From: Mesorhizobium sp. dw_380
GTDB lineage: Bacteria; Pseudomonadota; Alphaproteobacteria; Rhizobiales; Rhizobiaceae
DNA: 64,000 nucleotides
Reading direction: 5' to 3'
NCBI RefSeq assembly: GCF_018588885.1
Contig: NZ_JAFFIW010000009.1
Span: forward strand, 124,001-188,000
Shown: positions 10,338 through 19,721 of the stretch, one piece after another
How positions within the stretch are numbered: position 1 is the stretch's first letter
Layout: every line of letters begins with the position of its first letter
Translations under genes and position numbers: made by a program
Notes under the pieces: generated by a model
The model's input: the letters and a program-made list of their open reading frames with translations, nothing else
What the model was told of the DNA's origin: nothing
Databases searched by the model: none

Positions 10338-10589
10338 ATGAGCACAATAGCGACAATCCCTCCTTCGAGAGCTGAATTATCTGGCCAGTCGACGCGCCCA
10401 TCGGGCCGGCGAGGCTTTGTCGGCCGCCTGATGCATGTGATCCGGTCATTGGCAAGGTGGGTCGACTATCTGCTGGAGCGCCGGCGCAGCCGCCTGGCGT
10501 TGCTCGAAATGACCGACGATCAGCTCAAGGATATCGGCGTCTCGCGTTGTGACGCCCACCGCGAGGGCATCAGGCCTTTCTGGGACTGA
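10338..10589 (+). CDS. DUF1127 family protein
   Basis: 83 residues. The C-terminal half carries the DUF1127 pattern (about 48-80): LLERRRSRLALLEMTDDQLKDIGVS followed by a basic end. DUF1127 proteins are short, Arg-rich alphaproteobacterial proteins; some are linked to RNA binding and to phosphate or carbon regulation. It is divergent from the MocR regulator, so that regulator may control it. The 3' end overlaps the convergent membrane-protein gene by 20 bp. Confidence 0.8.
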   Translation: MSTIATIPPSRAELSGQSTRPSGRRGFVGRLMHVIRSLARWVDYLLERRRSRLALLEMTDDQLKDIGVSRCDAHREGIRPFWD

Positions 10590-11208
10590 CGCGTGCAACG
10601 CCACGGTCAGCGAGAACAGCGATGACGCACAGCACGAGAAAAAGCCCGGTGATGGCCAGCGCCGAAATGGCGACGCTGGCGGCGCCGTTCTTGGTGACAT
10701 CGAGGAACGGGTAGGGCACCTCACCGGCAAGTGGCGTCCGTGCCAGCGCATAGGCCAGATAGGCGATGGGATAAAGCATCCACCAGGAGATGTCGCTCCA
10801 ACGCGTCTTGCCGTTGGCGCCTGATATCAGCCACCACAGCACGAACAGCAGCGGCGTCACATAGTGCAGAAGAATGTCGCAGAGCAGGAACAGCCCCTGC
10901 GGCTGCCAGAGCCGTGCCAGCACAGTCGCATAGACGATAAAGACCAAGGTGATCGAAACCGCGACGCCTGCCCGCATCCGTAGTCCGGCGAAGGCCGGCA
11001 GCCAGGCATAACCGGCGGGTGACAACAGCGAGGTGTGCACCAGCACCGCGCCGATATTGGTCAGGATGGTGAAGAAGCTGAAATAGAAAACGATCGAGCC
11101 AAGCAGGCCGCGCCCGGCTTCCATCGACGCTGGTATGGTGATGCAGAACTGCAGGACGAGCCCGATAAGGCCCAGGGCCAGACCGGCGACCTGCAGAAAG
11201 CGGCCCAT
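10570..11208 (-). CDS. Pr6Pr (FAR-17a/AIG1-like) membrane protein
   Basis: 212 residues with about six membrane helices. The pattern of a first helix, FFTILTN after the second, and HYVTPLLFVLWW later matches the Pr6Pr membrane family (related to FAR-17a/AIG1), whose bacterial function is unknown. The start ATG at 11208 lies 2 bp after the stop of the lipoprotein gene, making this the third gene of a GST-lipoprotein-membrane protein operon. Confidence 0.75.
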   Translation of the reverse strand: MGRFLQVAGLALGLIGLVLQFCITIPASMEAGRGLLGSIVFYFSFFTILTNIGAVLVHTSLLSPAGYAWLPAFAGLRMRAGVAVSITLVFIVYATVLARLWQPQGLFLLCDILLHYVTPLLFVLWWLISGANGKTRWSDISWWMLYPIAYLAYALARTPLAGEVPYPFLDVTKNGAASVAISALAITGLFLVLCVIAVLADRGVARVSPRKA

Positions 11209-11210
11209 CG

Positions 11211-11618
11211 CTAGGCGGTCGCGGCGCAGGCGGGATTGCCTGCCTGCCAACGGGCAATGTCGGAGCCGATGCGCGCGCCGAGGGGATCGTTCATCAGCGG
11301 CCCGAACACGTCGACGCGGCTCGAATCGCCTTGCGCCTGAACGACCAGCAGCGGTTTTCCGCCATAGTGCTTGGCCGGCACCAGCAGGAAACGCGGCGTG
11401 CCGCTGAACGAATTCAGCTCATTGGCCATCTGATATTGCTTGAAGGCTGGGTCCTTGCTGGCGATCCAGCATTTGTGGGCTGATATCGCCACTTGTTCCA
11501 TGGCCAGCAGCGCCGCACTCTTGCCCGAAGGGACCGGGGCGCTCTTGGGGGTGGATTGGCAAGAAGCAAGGACGAAACCTGCCGCGGCAACCAGTGCGAT
11601 CGTCCTGCTCTCGATCAA
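11211..11618 (-). CDS. Putative lipoprotein, unknown function
   Basis: 135 residues with a lipoprotein signal: hydrophobic residues 6-18 then lipobox LASC with Cys20. The mature domain has two more cysteines (CWIAS, NPACA) and no family I recognise. Translation probably starts at a TTG at 11618 that overlaps the GST stop as TTGA. Sandwiched between a GST-like gene and the Pr6Pr gene in one operon. Confidence 0.72.
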   Translation of the reverse strand: MIESRTIALVAAAGFVLASCQSTPKSAPVPSGKSAALLAMEQVAISAHKCWIASKDPAFKQYQMANELNSFSGTPRFLLVPAKHYGGKPLLVVQAQGDSSRVDVFGPLMNDPLGARIGSDIARWQAGNPACAATA

Positions 11619-12280
11619 GCGGCACCCATCTCGAGTTCGGACAGAAAAATCTTCAGGCCGTCAGTCATCTCGCCCCACACCCGCGACAATGCCGGATGCT
11701 GCGAAGCGATCTGCTCATAGGCATCGAATTTGGGATAGGCGTCGAGCAGGTCGTGGCGGCCCGTCATGGCGCGGAAATTGTTGAAGATGAACCGCGTCGG
11801 CGTCAGCCAGGCATCGGCGAAACTGATGTCGTTGCCGAGCGCGAAGGGGCCCTGCGCCATGCGCGCCTCGATAGCCGCCAGCCCGTGGCGCAGGCGCGTG
11901 AATTGGGCGTCGATTTCGGCATTGTTTCGCTTTGGCACGGAATGCAGCTCGAAAAGCTTCATCGTCGGGGTCAGCACGTCGAGATCTGTGATGCGGGCGA
12001 ACATCCGCACCAGCGCGCGATCCTTGGAATCAGGCGGCAGCAGCGCCGGTTCCGGAAAGCGTTCCTCGAGATACTCCGCGATGACCACCGATTCGACGAT
12101 GGTTTCGCCCGAGCCGGTGATCAGCACCGGAATCCGGTTCATCGGCGAGATGGCGCGAAACTCTTCCGGGATCGGAAAACCCGACGGCGGCGCGATGATC
12201 TTGAGCGGCACGTCCTTGATATAGGCCAGCGCCCGCACGATCGACGAATACGGCGACAACGGCCGCGAATGGAGTTTCAT
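11615..12280 (-). CDS. Glutathione S-transferase family protein
   Basis: 221 residues. The N-terminal thioredoxin-fold half has the SPYSSIVRALAYIK helix start, a cis-Pro region (RIPVLI) and the GETIVESVVIAEYLEE glutathione-binding segment; the C-terminal half is all helical, as in GSTs. A Ser at the usual catalytic position (about residue 9 or 12) suggests a Ser- or Cys-type class. The substrate is unknown. First gene of a three-gene operon with 4-bp overlap to the lipoprotein. Confidence 0.85.
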   Translation of the reverse strand: MKLHSRPLSPYSSIVRALAYIKDVPLKIIAPPSGFPIPEEFRAISPMNRIPVLITGSGETIVESVVIAEYLEERFPEPALLPPDSKDRALVRMFARITDLDVLTPTMKLFELHSVPKRNNAEIDAQFTRLRHGLAAIEARMAQGPFALGNDISFADAWLTPTRFIFNNFRAMTGRHDLLDAYPKFDAYEQIASQHPALSRVWGEMTDGLKIFLSELEMGAA

Positions 12281-12387
12281 GACCGTCTCTCTCTCCCCAG
12301 TGATGCGGACTTGCCCAGCGCAATGGCTGGCCCCAATAAAATGGACCGGGATGTCCGGCTGTTTTCAAGGCATTCGCCTCGATGATG

Positions 12388-13056
12388 TCAGGCGGCGATG
12401 CCGAGGGCGCCTTCGAAGAGCGCACGGCCGTCGCTGCCGCCATGGGCGGCTTCAATCAGGTTTTCCGGATGCGGCATCAGGCCGAGCACATTGCCTTGCT
12501 CGTTGATGATGCCGGCAATGTCGTTGATCGAGCCGTTGGGATTGGTGCCTTGCGCATAGCGGAACACCACCTGGCCTTCGCCTTCGAGGCGGGCAAGCGT
12601 GTCGGCGTCGGCGAAGTAATTGCCGTCATGATGCGCCACCGGCGAGCGGATGACCTGGCCCGGCTGGTAGCGGCGGGTGAACATGGTGTTGGCGTTGGTG
12701 ATCTCGAGCTTCACCTGCCGGCAGACAAACTTCAGCGACGTGTTGCGCATCAAGGCGCCAGGCAGCAGGCCGGCCTCGACCAGGATCTGAAAGCCGTTGC
12801 AGACACCGATGACCGTCACACCCTTGGCCGCTTTTTCCGCGACCGCCCGCACGACCGGCATGCGCGCCGCGATCGCGCCGCAGCGCAGATAGTCGCCAAA
12901 GGAAAAGCCGCCGGGGATGGCGATCAGGTCGACATCGGGGATTTCGGTATCGGTCTGCCAGACGGTGATCGGCGGTTTTCCCGAAATCTTGGTCAGCGCC
13001 GCGATCATGTCGCGGTCGCGGTTGAGGCCAGGCAGAAGGACGACGGCTGATTTCAT
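12388..13056 (-). CDS. purQ: Phosphoribosylformylglycinamidine synthase glutaminase subunit PurQ
   Basis: 222 residues, class I glutamine amidotransferase that supplies ammonia to PurL. The nucleophile is Cys86 in GVCNGFQ; the oxyanion and [17 protein letters not shown] segments are present, and the late His-x-Glu (PHPENL) completes the triad. The start at 13056 ([10 protein letters not shown]) fits the family. Separated from purS by two unrelated genes. Confidence 0.97.
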   Translation of the reverse strand: MKSAVVLLPGLNRDRDMIAALTKISGKPPITVWQTDTEIPDVDLIAIPGGFSFGDYLRCGAIAARMPVVRAVAEKAAKGVTVIGVCNGFQILVEAGLLPGALMRNTSLKFVCRQVKLEITNANTMFTRRYQPGQVIRSPVAHHDGNYFADADTLARLEGEGQVVFRYAQGTNPNGSINDIAGIINEQGNVLGLMPHPENLIEAAHGGSDGRALFEGALGIAA

Positions 13057-13174
13057 GGCATGTCCAATTGAATCAAGAGGCATATCCAGTTTTGGCGTAT
13101 CGGCAGCGTAGTTGCGGGTCAAGCGCCAGTTAAGGCTTTTCAGCTATTTGGTGGACGCAACCGGGTGAACGCAT

Positions 13175-13921
13175 TTGAAGAGCGGTTGGGAACTCAAATT
13201 CGAAGACAATCACTGGGCATCCGGCGTTTCCGGTGCGGCAGTGCTGCTTTTGTCTGCATTCATTTATGCATTTTTCTCTCAGGCTGACGCCAGTTTCGCG
13301 ACGGCCTTTTCGAGAATGTTTTGGCTTAAAATCGACCTTGGACGTTGCTCCTCATCCTTTGCCAATTTAATCATGGCCCAGATTGCCTATGCACTGGCGA
13401 TTTGCCTCGTGCTGTTAGGGCTTGTAGTTGCCCTTGGCGTCGCAGCCATTGGTGATGCCGAAAACAGGATGCGGTATCTCAAGCTCCTCCTTGGGACATT
13501 GGTGTTCCTTCTCATCTTGCTGGCATTGGCCATGAAAGATGACGGTTTTTGGCTCAGCTCAACCGGTCGCAGGTCCTTTGGTGGATATTCGAGTATAGTA
13601 GATGCGTGTATGCAGAGCCACAATACCGATTTTCTTCGTATCTACATAATAAGCGCTTGGCTTATGGTGGGATCGTGGATGGCCATCAAGATGGACATTT
13701 TTTACTTCAGAGAAATATACTTCCGTCGAAATTACAGCGATCTCCCGAAAAATCCAAAACTTCGCGCCGAAATATTAGCGATCCGCGCTAAATACGGCGA
13801 CGTGAATCAGCCAATGCGGAAGCCACCATGGACATTCTCGATGGTAGCTTTTGCAGGCTTCCTGCTTTTCATAGTGGTGCACGGGCTCTACAAGTTGGCT
13901 GTCGTTTTAGGCGCCCTCTAG
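13175..13921 (+). CDS. Multi-spanning membrane protein, unknown function, lower GC
   Basis: About 248 residues, starting at a TTG (13175); no in-frame ATG fits better. About five hydrophobic segments (near residues 16-36, 64-92, 104-120, 153-175 and 222-244), with a basic loop between the last two. No family recognised. Base composition is visibly lower in G+C than all neighbours and codon use is relaxed, pointing to recent acquisition. It lies between purQ and purS in the opposite orientation, and its 3' end overlaps the convergent coiled-coil gene by 15 bp. Confidence 0.65.
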   Translation: MKSGWELKFEDNHWASGVSGAAVLLLSAFIYAFFSQADASFATAFSRMFWLKIDLGRCSSSFANLIMAQIAYALAICLVLLGLVVALGVAAIGDAENRMRYLKLLLGTLVFLLILLALAMKDDGFWLSSTGRRSFGGYSSIVDACMQSHNTDFLRIYIISAWLMVGSWMAIKMDIFYFREIYFRRNYSDLPKNPKLRAEILAIRAKYGDVNQPMRKPPWTFSMVAFAGFLLFIVVHGLYKLAVVLGAL

Positions 13922-14125
13922 GCGCCGTTCGATACGCTCAAGCCGGTCACCCCGGCGAGACAACACGCCATAGGTATTCTTCACGTCGATCTCGGTGGCA
14001 ATGAGGTGCCCACGAATAGAGTCGATCTCGGATTTCACTTCCGAAAAGCCCTGAGAAAGCTGACCTAGTCGTCGGTCAATGCTCTTCAGAAGCTCGAACA
14101 TCAATTCATTCGTGACTTCCGACAT
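13907..14125 (-). CDS. Small coiled-coil protein
   Basis: 72 residues, almost entirely helical with heptad-like spacing (LKSIDRRLGQL, VKSEIDSIRGHL, RRGDRLERIERRLEGA). No membrane segment or signal. Such short proteins are often phage- or element-derived in rhizobia, but no specific family is recognised. It follows purS by 18 bp on the same strand, so it may be carried on the purC-purS transcript. Confidence 0.6.
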   Translation of the reverse strand: MSEVTNELMFELLKSIDRRLGQLSQGFSEVKSEIDSIRGHLIATEIDVKNTYGVLSRRGDRLERIERRLEGA

Positions 14126-14143
14126 GGTGCCTCCGACACAACC

Positions 14144-14395
14144 TCAGGTAAGTGTCACGCTATAATTCTCAATCACCGTATTCGCCAGCAGCTTGTCACA
14201 CATGGCTTTCAGGTCTGCTTCGGCCTTGGCCTTGTCGCTTTCCGCCAGTTCGACGTCGAACACCTTGCCCTGCCGCACCGCGCCGACGCCATCAAAACCT
14301 AGACCGGACAGAGCGTGCTCGATCGCCTTGCCTTGCGGGTCGAGAACGCCGTTCTTGAGGGTGACGGTAATGCGGGCCTTGATCACGCTGGACAT
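14144..14395 (-). CDS. purS: Phosphoribosylformylglycinamidine synthase subunit PurS
   Basis: 83 residues with the PurS pattern: beta-strand start KARITVTLKNGVLDPQGKAI, then LGFDGVGAVRQGKVFDVEL, and a final ANTVIENYSV. PurS bridges PurQ and PurL in the FGAM synthase complex. It is 34 bp downstream of purC on the same strand. Confidence 0.96.
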   Translation of the reverse strand: MSSVIKARITVTLKNGVLDPQGKAIEHALSGLGFDGVGAVRQGKVFDVELAESDKAKAEADLKAMCDKLLANTVIENYSVTLT

Positions 14396-14429
14396 GCTCC
14401 TGTTCTAAGTGTTGGGGCGCAAGCCGCTA

Positions 14430-15224
14430 TCAGTGCGGCTTGCCCTTGAGGCCGTCGGTCGAGGCGACAAGCACCGGGCCTGTCGGGCGCGGAGGCTCGT
14501 TTTCATTCATGATGCCGAGGCGGCGGGCAACTTCCTGGTAGGCCTCGACGAGGCCGCCCATGTCGCGGCGGAAACGGTCCTTGTCGAGCTTGTCCTGCGT
14601 CGCCACGTCCCACAAGCGGCAGGAATCCGGCGAAATCTCGTCGGCGACGACGATGCGCATCATGTCGCCTTCGAACAGGCGACCGCACTCGATCTTGAAG
14701 TCGACGAGCTGGATGCCGACACCCATGAACAGGCCGGAGAGGAAGTCGTTGACGCGGATGGCGAGCGCCATGACGTCGTCGATCTCCTGCGGGCTTGCCC
14801 AGCCGAAGGCGGTGATGTGCTCTTCCGACACCATCGGGTCGTCGAGCGCATCGGCCTTGTAGTAGAATTCGATGATCGAGCGCGGCAAGACGGTGCCTTC
14901 CTCGATGCCGAGGCGTTTGGAAAGTGAGCCGGCAGCGACATTGCGCACCACCACTTCGAGCGGAATGATCTCGACTTCCTTGATCAGCTGCTCGCGCATG
15001 TTGAGCCGGCGGATGAAGTGGGTCGGGATGCCCATGCGGTTGAGGTGGTTGAAGATGTGCTCGGAAATACGGTTGTTGAGCACGCCCTTGCCGTCGACGA
15101 CCTCGTGCTTCTTCTTGTTGAATGCGGTTGCATCATCCTTGAAGAACTGGATCAGCGTGCCCGGCTCTGGTCCCTCATAGAGGATCTTGGCCTTGCCTTC
15201 ATAAATGCGGCGGCGATTTTTCAT
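14430..15224 (-). CDS. purC: Phosphoribosylaminoimidazole-succinocarboxamide synthase
   Basis: 264 residues, SAICAR synthetase. Family signatures are present: [11 protein letters not shown] near the start, the [13 protein letters not shown] segment, EVVVRN and the signature around [10 protein letters not shown] and [12 protein letters not shown]. The start ATG at 15224 ([11 protein letters not shown]) matches the family; the ORF extends upstream without support. Heads the purC-purS unit; 277 bp of non-coding DNA separate it from the divergent DUF1476 gene and must hold both promoters. Confidence 0.97.
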   Translation of the reverse strand: MKNRRRIYEGKAKILYEGPEPGTLIQFFKDDATAFNKKKHEVVDGKGVLNNRISEHIFNHLNRMGIPTHFIRRLNMREQLIKEVEIIPLEVVVRNVAAGSLSKRLGIEEGTVLPRSIIEFYYKADALDDPMVSEEHITAFGWASPQEIDDVMALAIRVNDFLSGLFMGVGIQLVDFKIECGRLFEGDMMRIVVADEISPDSCRLWDVATQDKLDKDRFRRDMGGLVEAYQEVARRLGIMNENEPPRPTGPVLVASTDGLKGKPH

Positions 15225-15501
15225 CTGATTTTTTTCTCTGGATTTCCGGACAGGCGGCAAGCGACCATTTCCTGTCCGTCTGCCTGAAATAGTGCGGCTA
15301 CGGTAGGGTTCAATGCCGGGTCTATCCCAATCACATCGTTTGCTCAATCGACAAATCCTTTCAATCAACCGCTTTCGGGACTGAAATGCCGCAGCGCAGC
15401 ATGCGATGAAGCGTATTGACCGGCTCGCGACCTTTTGGTTTGTGCTTTGGCAACACACATATTCGCCTGCCAACGAATCGGATTTGACCCGGAGGGATGC
15501 C

Positions 15502-15822
15502 ATGAGCAGCATGAAAGACCGCGAAGAGGGCTTCGAGCGTAAGTTCGCATTCGACGAGGAGCTTCGGTTCAAGGCCTCGGCCCGCCGCAACAAGGCGCTC
15601 GGCCTCTGGGCTGCCGAAAAGCTCGGAAAATCCGGCGCCGATGCCGATGCCTATGCCAAGGAAGTGGTTGTTTCCGATATCGAGGAAGCCGGCGATCACG
15701 ATGTGTTCCGCAAGATCCGCAAGGATTTCGATGCCGCCGGTGTCGGCCAGTCGGACCACCAGATCCGCCGCACCATGGACGAGCTGATGGCGCAGGCGAT
15801 CGAGCAGATCAAGAACAGCTGA
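15502..15822 (+). CDS. F1-ATPase inhibitor, zeta subunit (DUF1476)
   Basis: 106 residues matching the DUF1476 family: [21 protein letters not shown] at the N-terminus, LWAAEKLG and a helical C-terminus. In Paracoccus denitrificans the homologue (zeta) inserts its N-terminal segment into F1 and blocks ATP hydrolysis. The first ATG is at 15502, with a GGAGGG ribosome-binding site a few bases upstream; a second ATG three codons later is possible. Followed by an intrinsic terminator. Confidence 0.92.
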   Translation: MSSMKDREEGFERKFAFDEELRFKASARRNKALGLWAAEKLGKSGADADAYAKEVVVSDIEEAGDHDVFRKIRKDFDAAGVGQSDHQIRRTMDELMAQAIEQIKNS

Positions 15823-15847
15823 GCCGGCCCTATACTGGACCAATCGA

Positions 15848-15873
15848 CCGCCCGGCCTAACCGGGCGGTTTTT
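15848..15873 (+). terminator. Rho-independent terminator after the DUF1476 gene
   Basis: CCGCCCGG (15848-15855) pairs with CCGGGCGG (15861-15868) over a CCTAA loop, followed by five T residues. Confidence 0.9.
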
Positions 15874-15929
15874 CTTTGCCTTGCGGCGGTTTCCGGCTGA
15901 AACTGCTGACGTTAACGAGGAAAGATTAG

Positions 15930-16703
15930 ATGTCCCTGAAGTCCCGCCTTGCCGCCGATGAAACGATGGTCACCGCCTGGTCGGGCGTGCCGGACGCCTT
16001 GACCGTCGAGATCCTTGCGAGGCAGGACTTTGATGCCGTCACGCTCGACATGCAGCATGGCGGCCATCACGAGGACAGCGTCCTGCGCGGCCTGGCGCCG
16101 GTGCTCGCCACCGGCAAGCCGGCGCTGGTGCGCATTCCCGTCGGCCGCTTTGACATGGCGAGCCGGGCGCTCGATTTCGGCGCCGAGGCGGTCATCGCCC
16201 CGATGGTGAACTCGGTGGCCGACGCAAAGCTGTTTGCCGCGGCGATGAAATATCCGCCGCTCGGCGAGCGATCGTGGGGCCCGACCTACGCTTTCCCACG
16301 CCATGGCAAGGGCGACTATGCCGAATGGCTGCGCGACACCAACCAGCGCACCATGGCCTTTGCCATGGTTGAGACGCGCGCCGCGCTCGACGCGCTCGAC
16401 GGCATTCTCGACACGCCCGGCATTGACGGCATCTTCCTCGGGCCATCGGATTTCTCGATTGCCTGGACCAACGGCGCCACGGTCAACTCCACGCTGGAGG
16501 GCATGATGGAGACGGTGGCGTCGGTTGCGGAGCGCACCCGCAAGGCCGGAAAGCATGCCGCGATCTATGTCATCGAACCAGCAATTGCCGGCCGTGTCGT
16601 ATCGATGGGCTATCGCCTGCTCGCCACGGGGTCCGAGCATGCATTGATTTCATTGGGCGCAAACACCCTGCTGAAGAGCATCAAGGACTCTATCGGATCC
16701 TAG
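15930..16703 (+). CDS. HpcH/HpaI family aldolase
   Basis: 257 residues of the HpcH/HpaI class II pyruvate aldolase fold. Metal and active-site features: VTLDMQHGGHH (about 37-47), LVRIPVG, the AEAVIAPMV segment and a DGIFLGPSDFS motif. Members cleave or form 4-hydroxy-2-oxoacids (for example in homoprotocatechuate breakdown) or 2-keto-3-deoxy sugar acids. No neighbouring aromatic or sugar pathway genes help to choose the substrate. It has its own leader and is probably monocistronic. Confidence 0.88.
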   Translation: MSLKSRLAADETMVTAWSGVPDALTVEILARQDFDAVTLDMQHGGHHEDSVLRGLAPVLATGKPALVRIPVGRFDMASRALDFGAEAVIAPMVNSVADAKLFAAAMKYPPLGERSWGPTYAFPRHGKGDYAEWLRDTNQRTMAFAMVETRAALDALDGILDTPGIDGIFLGPSDFSIAWTNGATVNSTLEGMMETVASVAERTRKAGKHAAIYVIEPAIAGRVVSMGYRLLATGSEHALISLGANTLLKSIKDSIGS

Positions 16704-16722
16704 CTGTCACAGCATCGTGTGG

Positions 16723-17895
16723 TCAGGCCTTCGCTGCCGCAAGGGCGGCGGTGACTGACCCGCCGCGTCTGAATTTGTCGACCAGAGCGCCGAGCGTCTG
16801 GACCCACCAGTTGTTGAAGGCCATCAAAGGCAAGGCCACGAAGATCGAACCTACTATGGCGGCGGCGGCGCCGAGTGGGGCGGAGTCGCTGGCCAACAGG
16901 ACCCATGACCCCAGTGAGCAGATGACGGGTACATGCACGAGGTAGAGCGGGAAGGACAGGTCGCCCAGGAAACGTGCCGTCTTGCTCGAGAGCCATGACG
17001 GCGGCTCATCCACACTCAGCACGGCGTAGACCAACATGATGCTTGCCGGGATGGCTACGCAGGCTTGCCGCAAGCCTATGTCGGAACCCACCATCTCAAG
17101 CACGGCGAAGGGGCTGTACATGCCTACAGCACTCCCCGCATAACCCAGCAGCGCCAGGGAAGTTATCACCATAGCACCTCTCGCCCACCGATTCAGACGA
17201 AGTTCCATGGCGAGAAGAGAATACAGCAGGAGGCTGGCCGGAAAGGCACAAAAGAAGAAACTGACCTGCAACATCAGGAATATACCTATTGCCACGCCGA
17301 ACCAAGGCAGCAACACCCAGCGGCTTTGAAGGAAAAAGATGATCGGGGCGAGGGCGAAGGTCAGCATGCTTCCCCAGAACTCGATCATCATGGTCCACAG
17401 GCTGCTGTCATAATACTTGTCGCCGTAAATGAACGCGCGCCAGGCCCCTTGCAGGAACGCGTCGGCGAAACTCGCGGTATCCGGCGACAGCACCTTTGAA
17501 GCATTGCCGAATCTGCTTAGCCAGTCGGATTGGGTAGCAGCGGCCGCATCCTCGAAGAAATACAGGTCGAGCTTGAAGACGGCGCAGGATGCCAGCGTCG
17601 TAACGATTACCGGGCCAGCCAGGCGTGGCAGGCGCTTGATCGCACCCAGCAGCAGATCTTCCGCCTTGCGGGTCTGAAAATAACGCTTCACAAGCACATA
17701 GGAAGACAGGACGAAAAACAAGTACACGGCGGAGCCGCCATTGAAGGCGACGAAAGCCATGCTTGTTTTGAGCGATTGCGCCGCCTTGTCTCCCTCGCCT
17801 TCCGCCAACGGCGCAAAAGCACGCAAACAATGCCCATTCAGAACAACGAGCGCCGCGACGCCTCTTAACAATTCGAGTGAAGCATCCTTGCGCAA
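16723..17895 (-). CDS. Acyltransferase 3 family membrane protein
   Basis: 390 residues with about ten membrane helices. The N-terminal LELLRGVAALVVLNGH motif, with its conserved Arg and His, is the hallmark of acyltransferase family 3, which transfers acetyl or other acyl groups to exopolysaccharide, O-antigen or Nod factors at the inner membrane. A late LSFPLYLVHVPV segment also fits. No polysaccharide genes are nearby, so the acceptor is unknown. Convergent with the aldolase gene, 19 bp apart. Confidence 0.85.
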   Translation of the reverse strand: MRKDASLELLRGVAALVVLNGHCLRAFAPLAEGEGDKAAQSLKTSMAFVAFNGGSAVYLFFVLSSYVLVKRYFQTRKAEDLLLGAIKRLPRLAGPVIVTTLASCAVFKLDLYFFEDAAAATQSDWLSRFGNASKVLSPDTASFADAFLQGAWRAFIYGDKYYDSSLWTMMIEFWGSMLTFALAPIIFFLQSRWVLLPWFGVAIGIFLMLQVSFFFCAFPASLLLYSLLAMELRLNRWARGAMVITSLALLGYAGSAVGMYSPFAVLEMVGSDIGLRQACVAIPASIMLVYAVLSVDEPPSWLSSKTARFLGDLSFPLYLVHVPVICSLGSWVLLASDSAPLGAAAAIVGSIFVALPLMAFNNWWVQTLGALVDKFRRGGSVTAALAAAKA

Positions 17896-18064
17896 GTATG
17901 GGCCTTTTTTGAAAAATTGCTAGTTTAGCGCACGCAAATATAACCGTCCGGCGAACAAAGTGCGCCGTTACTGAAGAGATTACCGCGATCTGCATTAAAT
18001 TATTGTTCACACAAGCCCAGCGGCTCTTCCGACTGGCTTCGTGCGCGGACTTCGGCTGTATATA

Positions 18065-18613
18065 TTACAGGTCGGTCAGGAACTTGGCGAAGGTCATCGA
18101 TCCCTCGGGCCAAGGACCGAAGCCTGAATCCGCATTGAGATGGCCGGTTTCGCCGGCATCGATGAACAGCGAGCCCCAGGCTCCGGCGATATCCTCGGCG
18201 ACATCGAAGGCGCAGAACGGGTCGTTGCGGCTGGCGATCACGATCGATGGAAAAGGCAGCGGCTCGCGCGGGTACGGGCCGAAGGTCATCAGGTGCTTCG
18301 GCTTGATCTTGGGATTGGCAACATCGGGCGGCGCCACGAAGAAGGCACCGGCGACCGGTCTCACGAATTGCGGAATGGCCTGCACGGCTGCCGCGACACC
18401 GAGCGAGTGGGCGACGATGACAACCGGCTTCTCGGCTTCGTTGACCGCATTGGCCACACTCGCCGTCCAATCGTCGCGGACTGGCTTCGACCACTCCGCC
18501 TGCTCGACACGCCGCGCCGTCGACAGTTTCGATTGCCAGCGGGTTTGCCAATGCTCGGGGCCGGAATTGGTGTAGCCCGGAACGATCAGGATATCTGCGT
18601 CTTTGACTTTCAT
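18065..18613 (-). CDS. RBBP9/YdeN family alpha/beta hydrolase
   Basis: 182 residues. The fold is recognised from ILIVPGYTNSGPEHWQ, the nucleophile elbow VAHSLG (Ser70), an Asp in SRNDPFC and a late GHLN histidine, giving a complete Ser-Asp-His triad. RBBP9/YdeN proteins are small serine hydrolases of uncertain substrate. Monocistronic and divergent from the VOC gene at 18855. Confidence 0.85.
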   Translation of the reverse strand: MKVKDADILIVPGYTNSGPEHWQTRWQSKLSTARRVEQAEWSKPVRDDWTASVANAVNEAEKPVVIVAHSLGVAAAVQAIPQFVRPVAGAFFVAPPDVANPKIKPKHLMTFGPYPREPLPFPSIVIASRNDPFCAFDVAEDIAGAWGSLFIDAGETGHLNADSGFGPWPEGSMTFAKFLTDL

Positions 18614-18854
18614 GGCGCTGAGATAGCGAGCGCGATTGTCTCATGCAACCGTCGATGGGCAAGGTCCTGGCCATAATGGTGAACACCATGTTCGCTTTTC
18701 GCCATCTTGTGTGAACGATCGCGATCGACGATCTGTCGTCGGGAAAGAAACAGCCGTGAAGGACCGGGATTTTGGCGCTGACACGACGTACAATGATCGG
18801 CGGCGCCGGGTTCCTGGCTTTGGAGTTTCGCCGAGCGTGGCCGCAACGGAGACA

Positions 18855-19670
18855 ATGATGAGCGAACTGCCATTTGCCGCCACCACGCCGGTGAGCGTTG
18901 CCCGCGTCGGGCTGAAGGCACGCAATGCCGAAAGCCTCGCTGCCTACTATCGCAGCGTTGTCGGTCTGCAGGAATTGAGCCGTGCCAATGGCGCGATCAC
19001 GTTGGGTGCCGGCAGTCGTCCGTTGCTGGTGCTCGAGCCGGACGCTTCCGCCAAGCCGGACGATCCGCGCAGCGCCGGACTGTTCCACACGGCTTTCCTG
19101 CTCCCCAGCCGCGCCGATCTCGGCCGTTGGATCAACCACGCCATATCAGACAAGATCGCCATCGAGGGTGCTTCGGACCATCTGGTCAGCGAAGCGCTGT
19201 ACCTGACCGATCCCGAAGGCAACGGCATCGAGATCTATGCCGACCGCCGCCCGCAAGACTGGAAGTGGAACGGCGACAAGATCGCCATGGCGACGGAGCG
19301 GCTGAACATTCCATCTGTCGTCGCCGAAGTGCCGGCCGGCGATGCGGGCTGGCAGGGCGCGCCGGAAAACAGCGTTGTCGGCCACGTCCATTTGCGCGTC
19401 GGCAGGCCGGAAGACGCTGAAGCCTGGTGGAACCAGGAATTCGGCTTCGACACAATGGCCAGATATGGCGCCCAGGCGGTCTTCCTGTCGTCAGGCCATT
19501 ACCACCATCATATCGGCGCCAATGCCTGGCAGAGCGCCGGCGCCGGCCGCCGCGACCCGTCCCATTCGGGCCTCGCCTGGGTCGAGATGCGCTCGGACAA
19601 TGTGAGCAGCGAAACGACCCGTGAGGACCCGTGGGGCACGGTGATCAGGACCGTTCCCGGCAAGGCGTGA
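18855..19670 (+). CDS. Two-domain VOC family protein, probable ring-cleavage dioxygenase (CatE-like)
   Basis: 271 residues with two vicinal-oxygen-chelate modules (about 10-130 and 165-265). Metal-ligand candidates: His in LFHTAFLL, Glu in NGIEIYAD, and His in VVGHVHLRVG of the second module. Length and the ending of module 1 resemble CatE-type catechol 2,3-dioxygenases. The ATG pair at 18855/18858 follows a GGAGA ribosome-binding site; the longer open frame upstream is unsupported. Confidence 0.75.
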   Translation: MMSELPFAATTPVSVARVGLKARNAESLAAYYRSVVGLQELSRANGAITLGAGSRPLLVLEPDASAKPDDPRSAGLFHTAFLLPSRADLGRWINHAISDKIAIEGASDHLVSEALYLTDPEGNGIEIYADRRPQDWKWNGDKIAMATERLNIPSVVAEVPAGDAGWQGAPENSVVGHVHLRVGRPEDAEAWWNQEFGFDTMARYGAQAVFLSSGHYHHHIGANAWQSAGAGRRDPSHSGLAWVEMRSDNVSSETTREDPWGTVIRTVPGKA

Positions 19671-19684
19671 TTTGACGTCGGCAC

Positions 19685-19721
19685 AGCTTCTTTCTCCCCG
19701 TAAACGGGGAGAAAGAAAGCT
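19685..19721. terminator. Bidirectional terminator hairpin
   Basis: Long near-perfect inverted repeat (CTTTCTCCCCG, loop TAAA, CGGGGAGAAAG, flanked by AGCTT/AAAGCT) exactly between the convergent VOC and purB genes. The sequence also resembles the CTCCCC...GGGGAG core of rhizobial interspersed palindromes. Confidence 0.7.

Noticed and set aside
13175..14125. A phage or transposon origin for the purQ-purS insert
   Set aside because: No integrase, transposase or inverted repeats are seen at the edges, so only base composition supports transfer.
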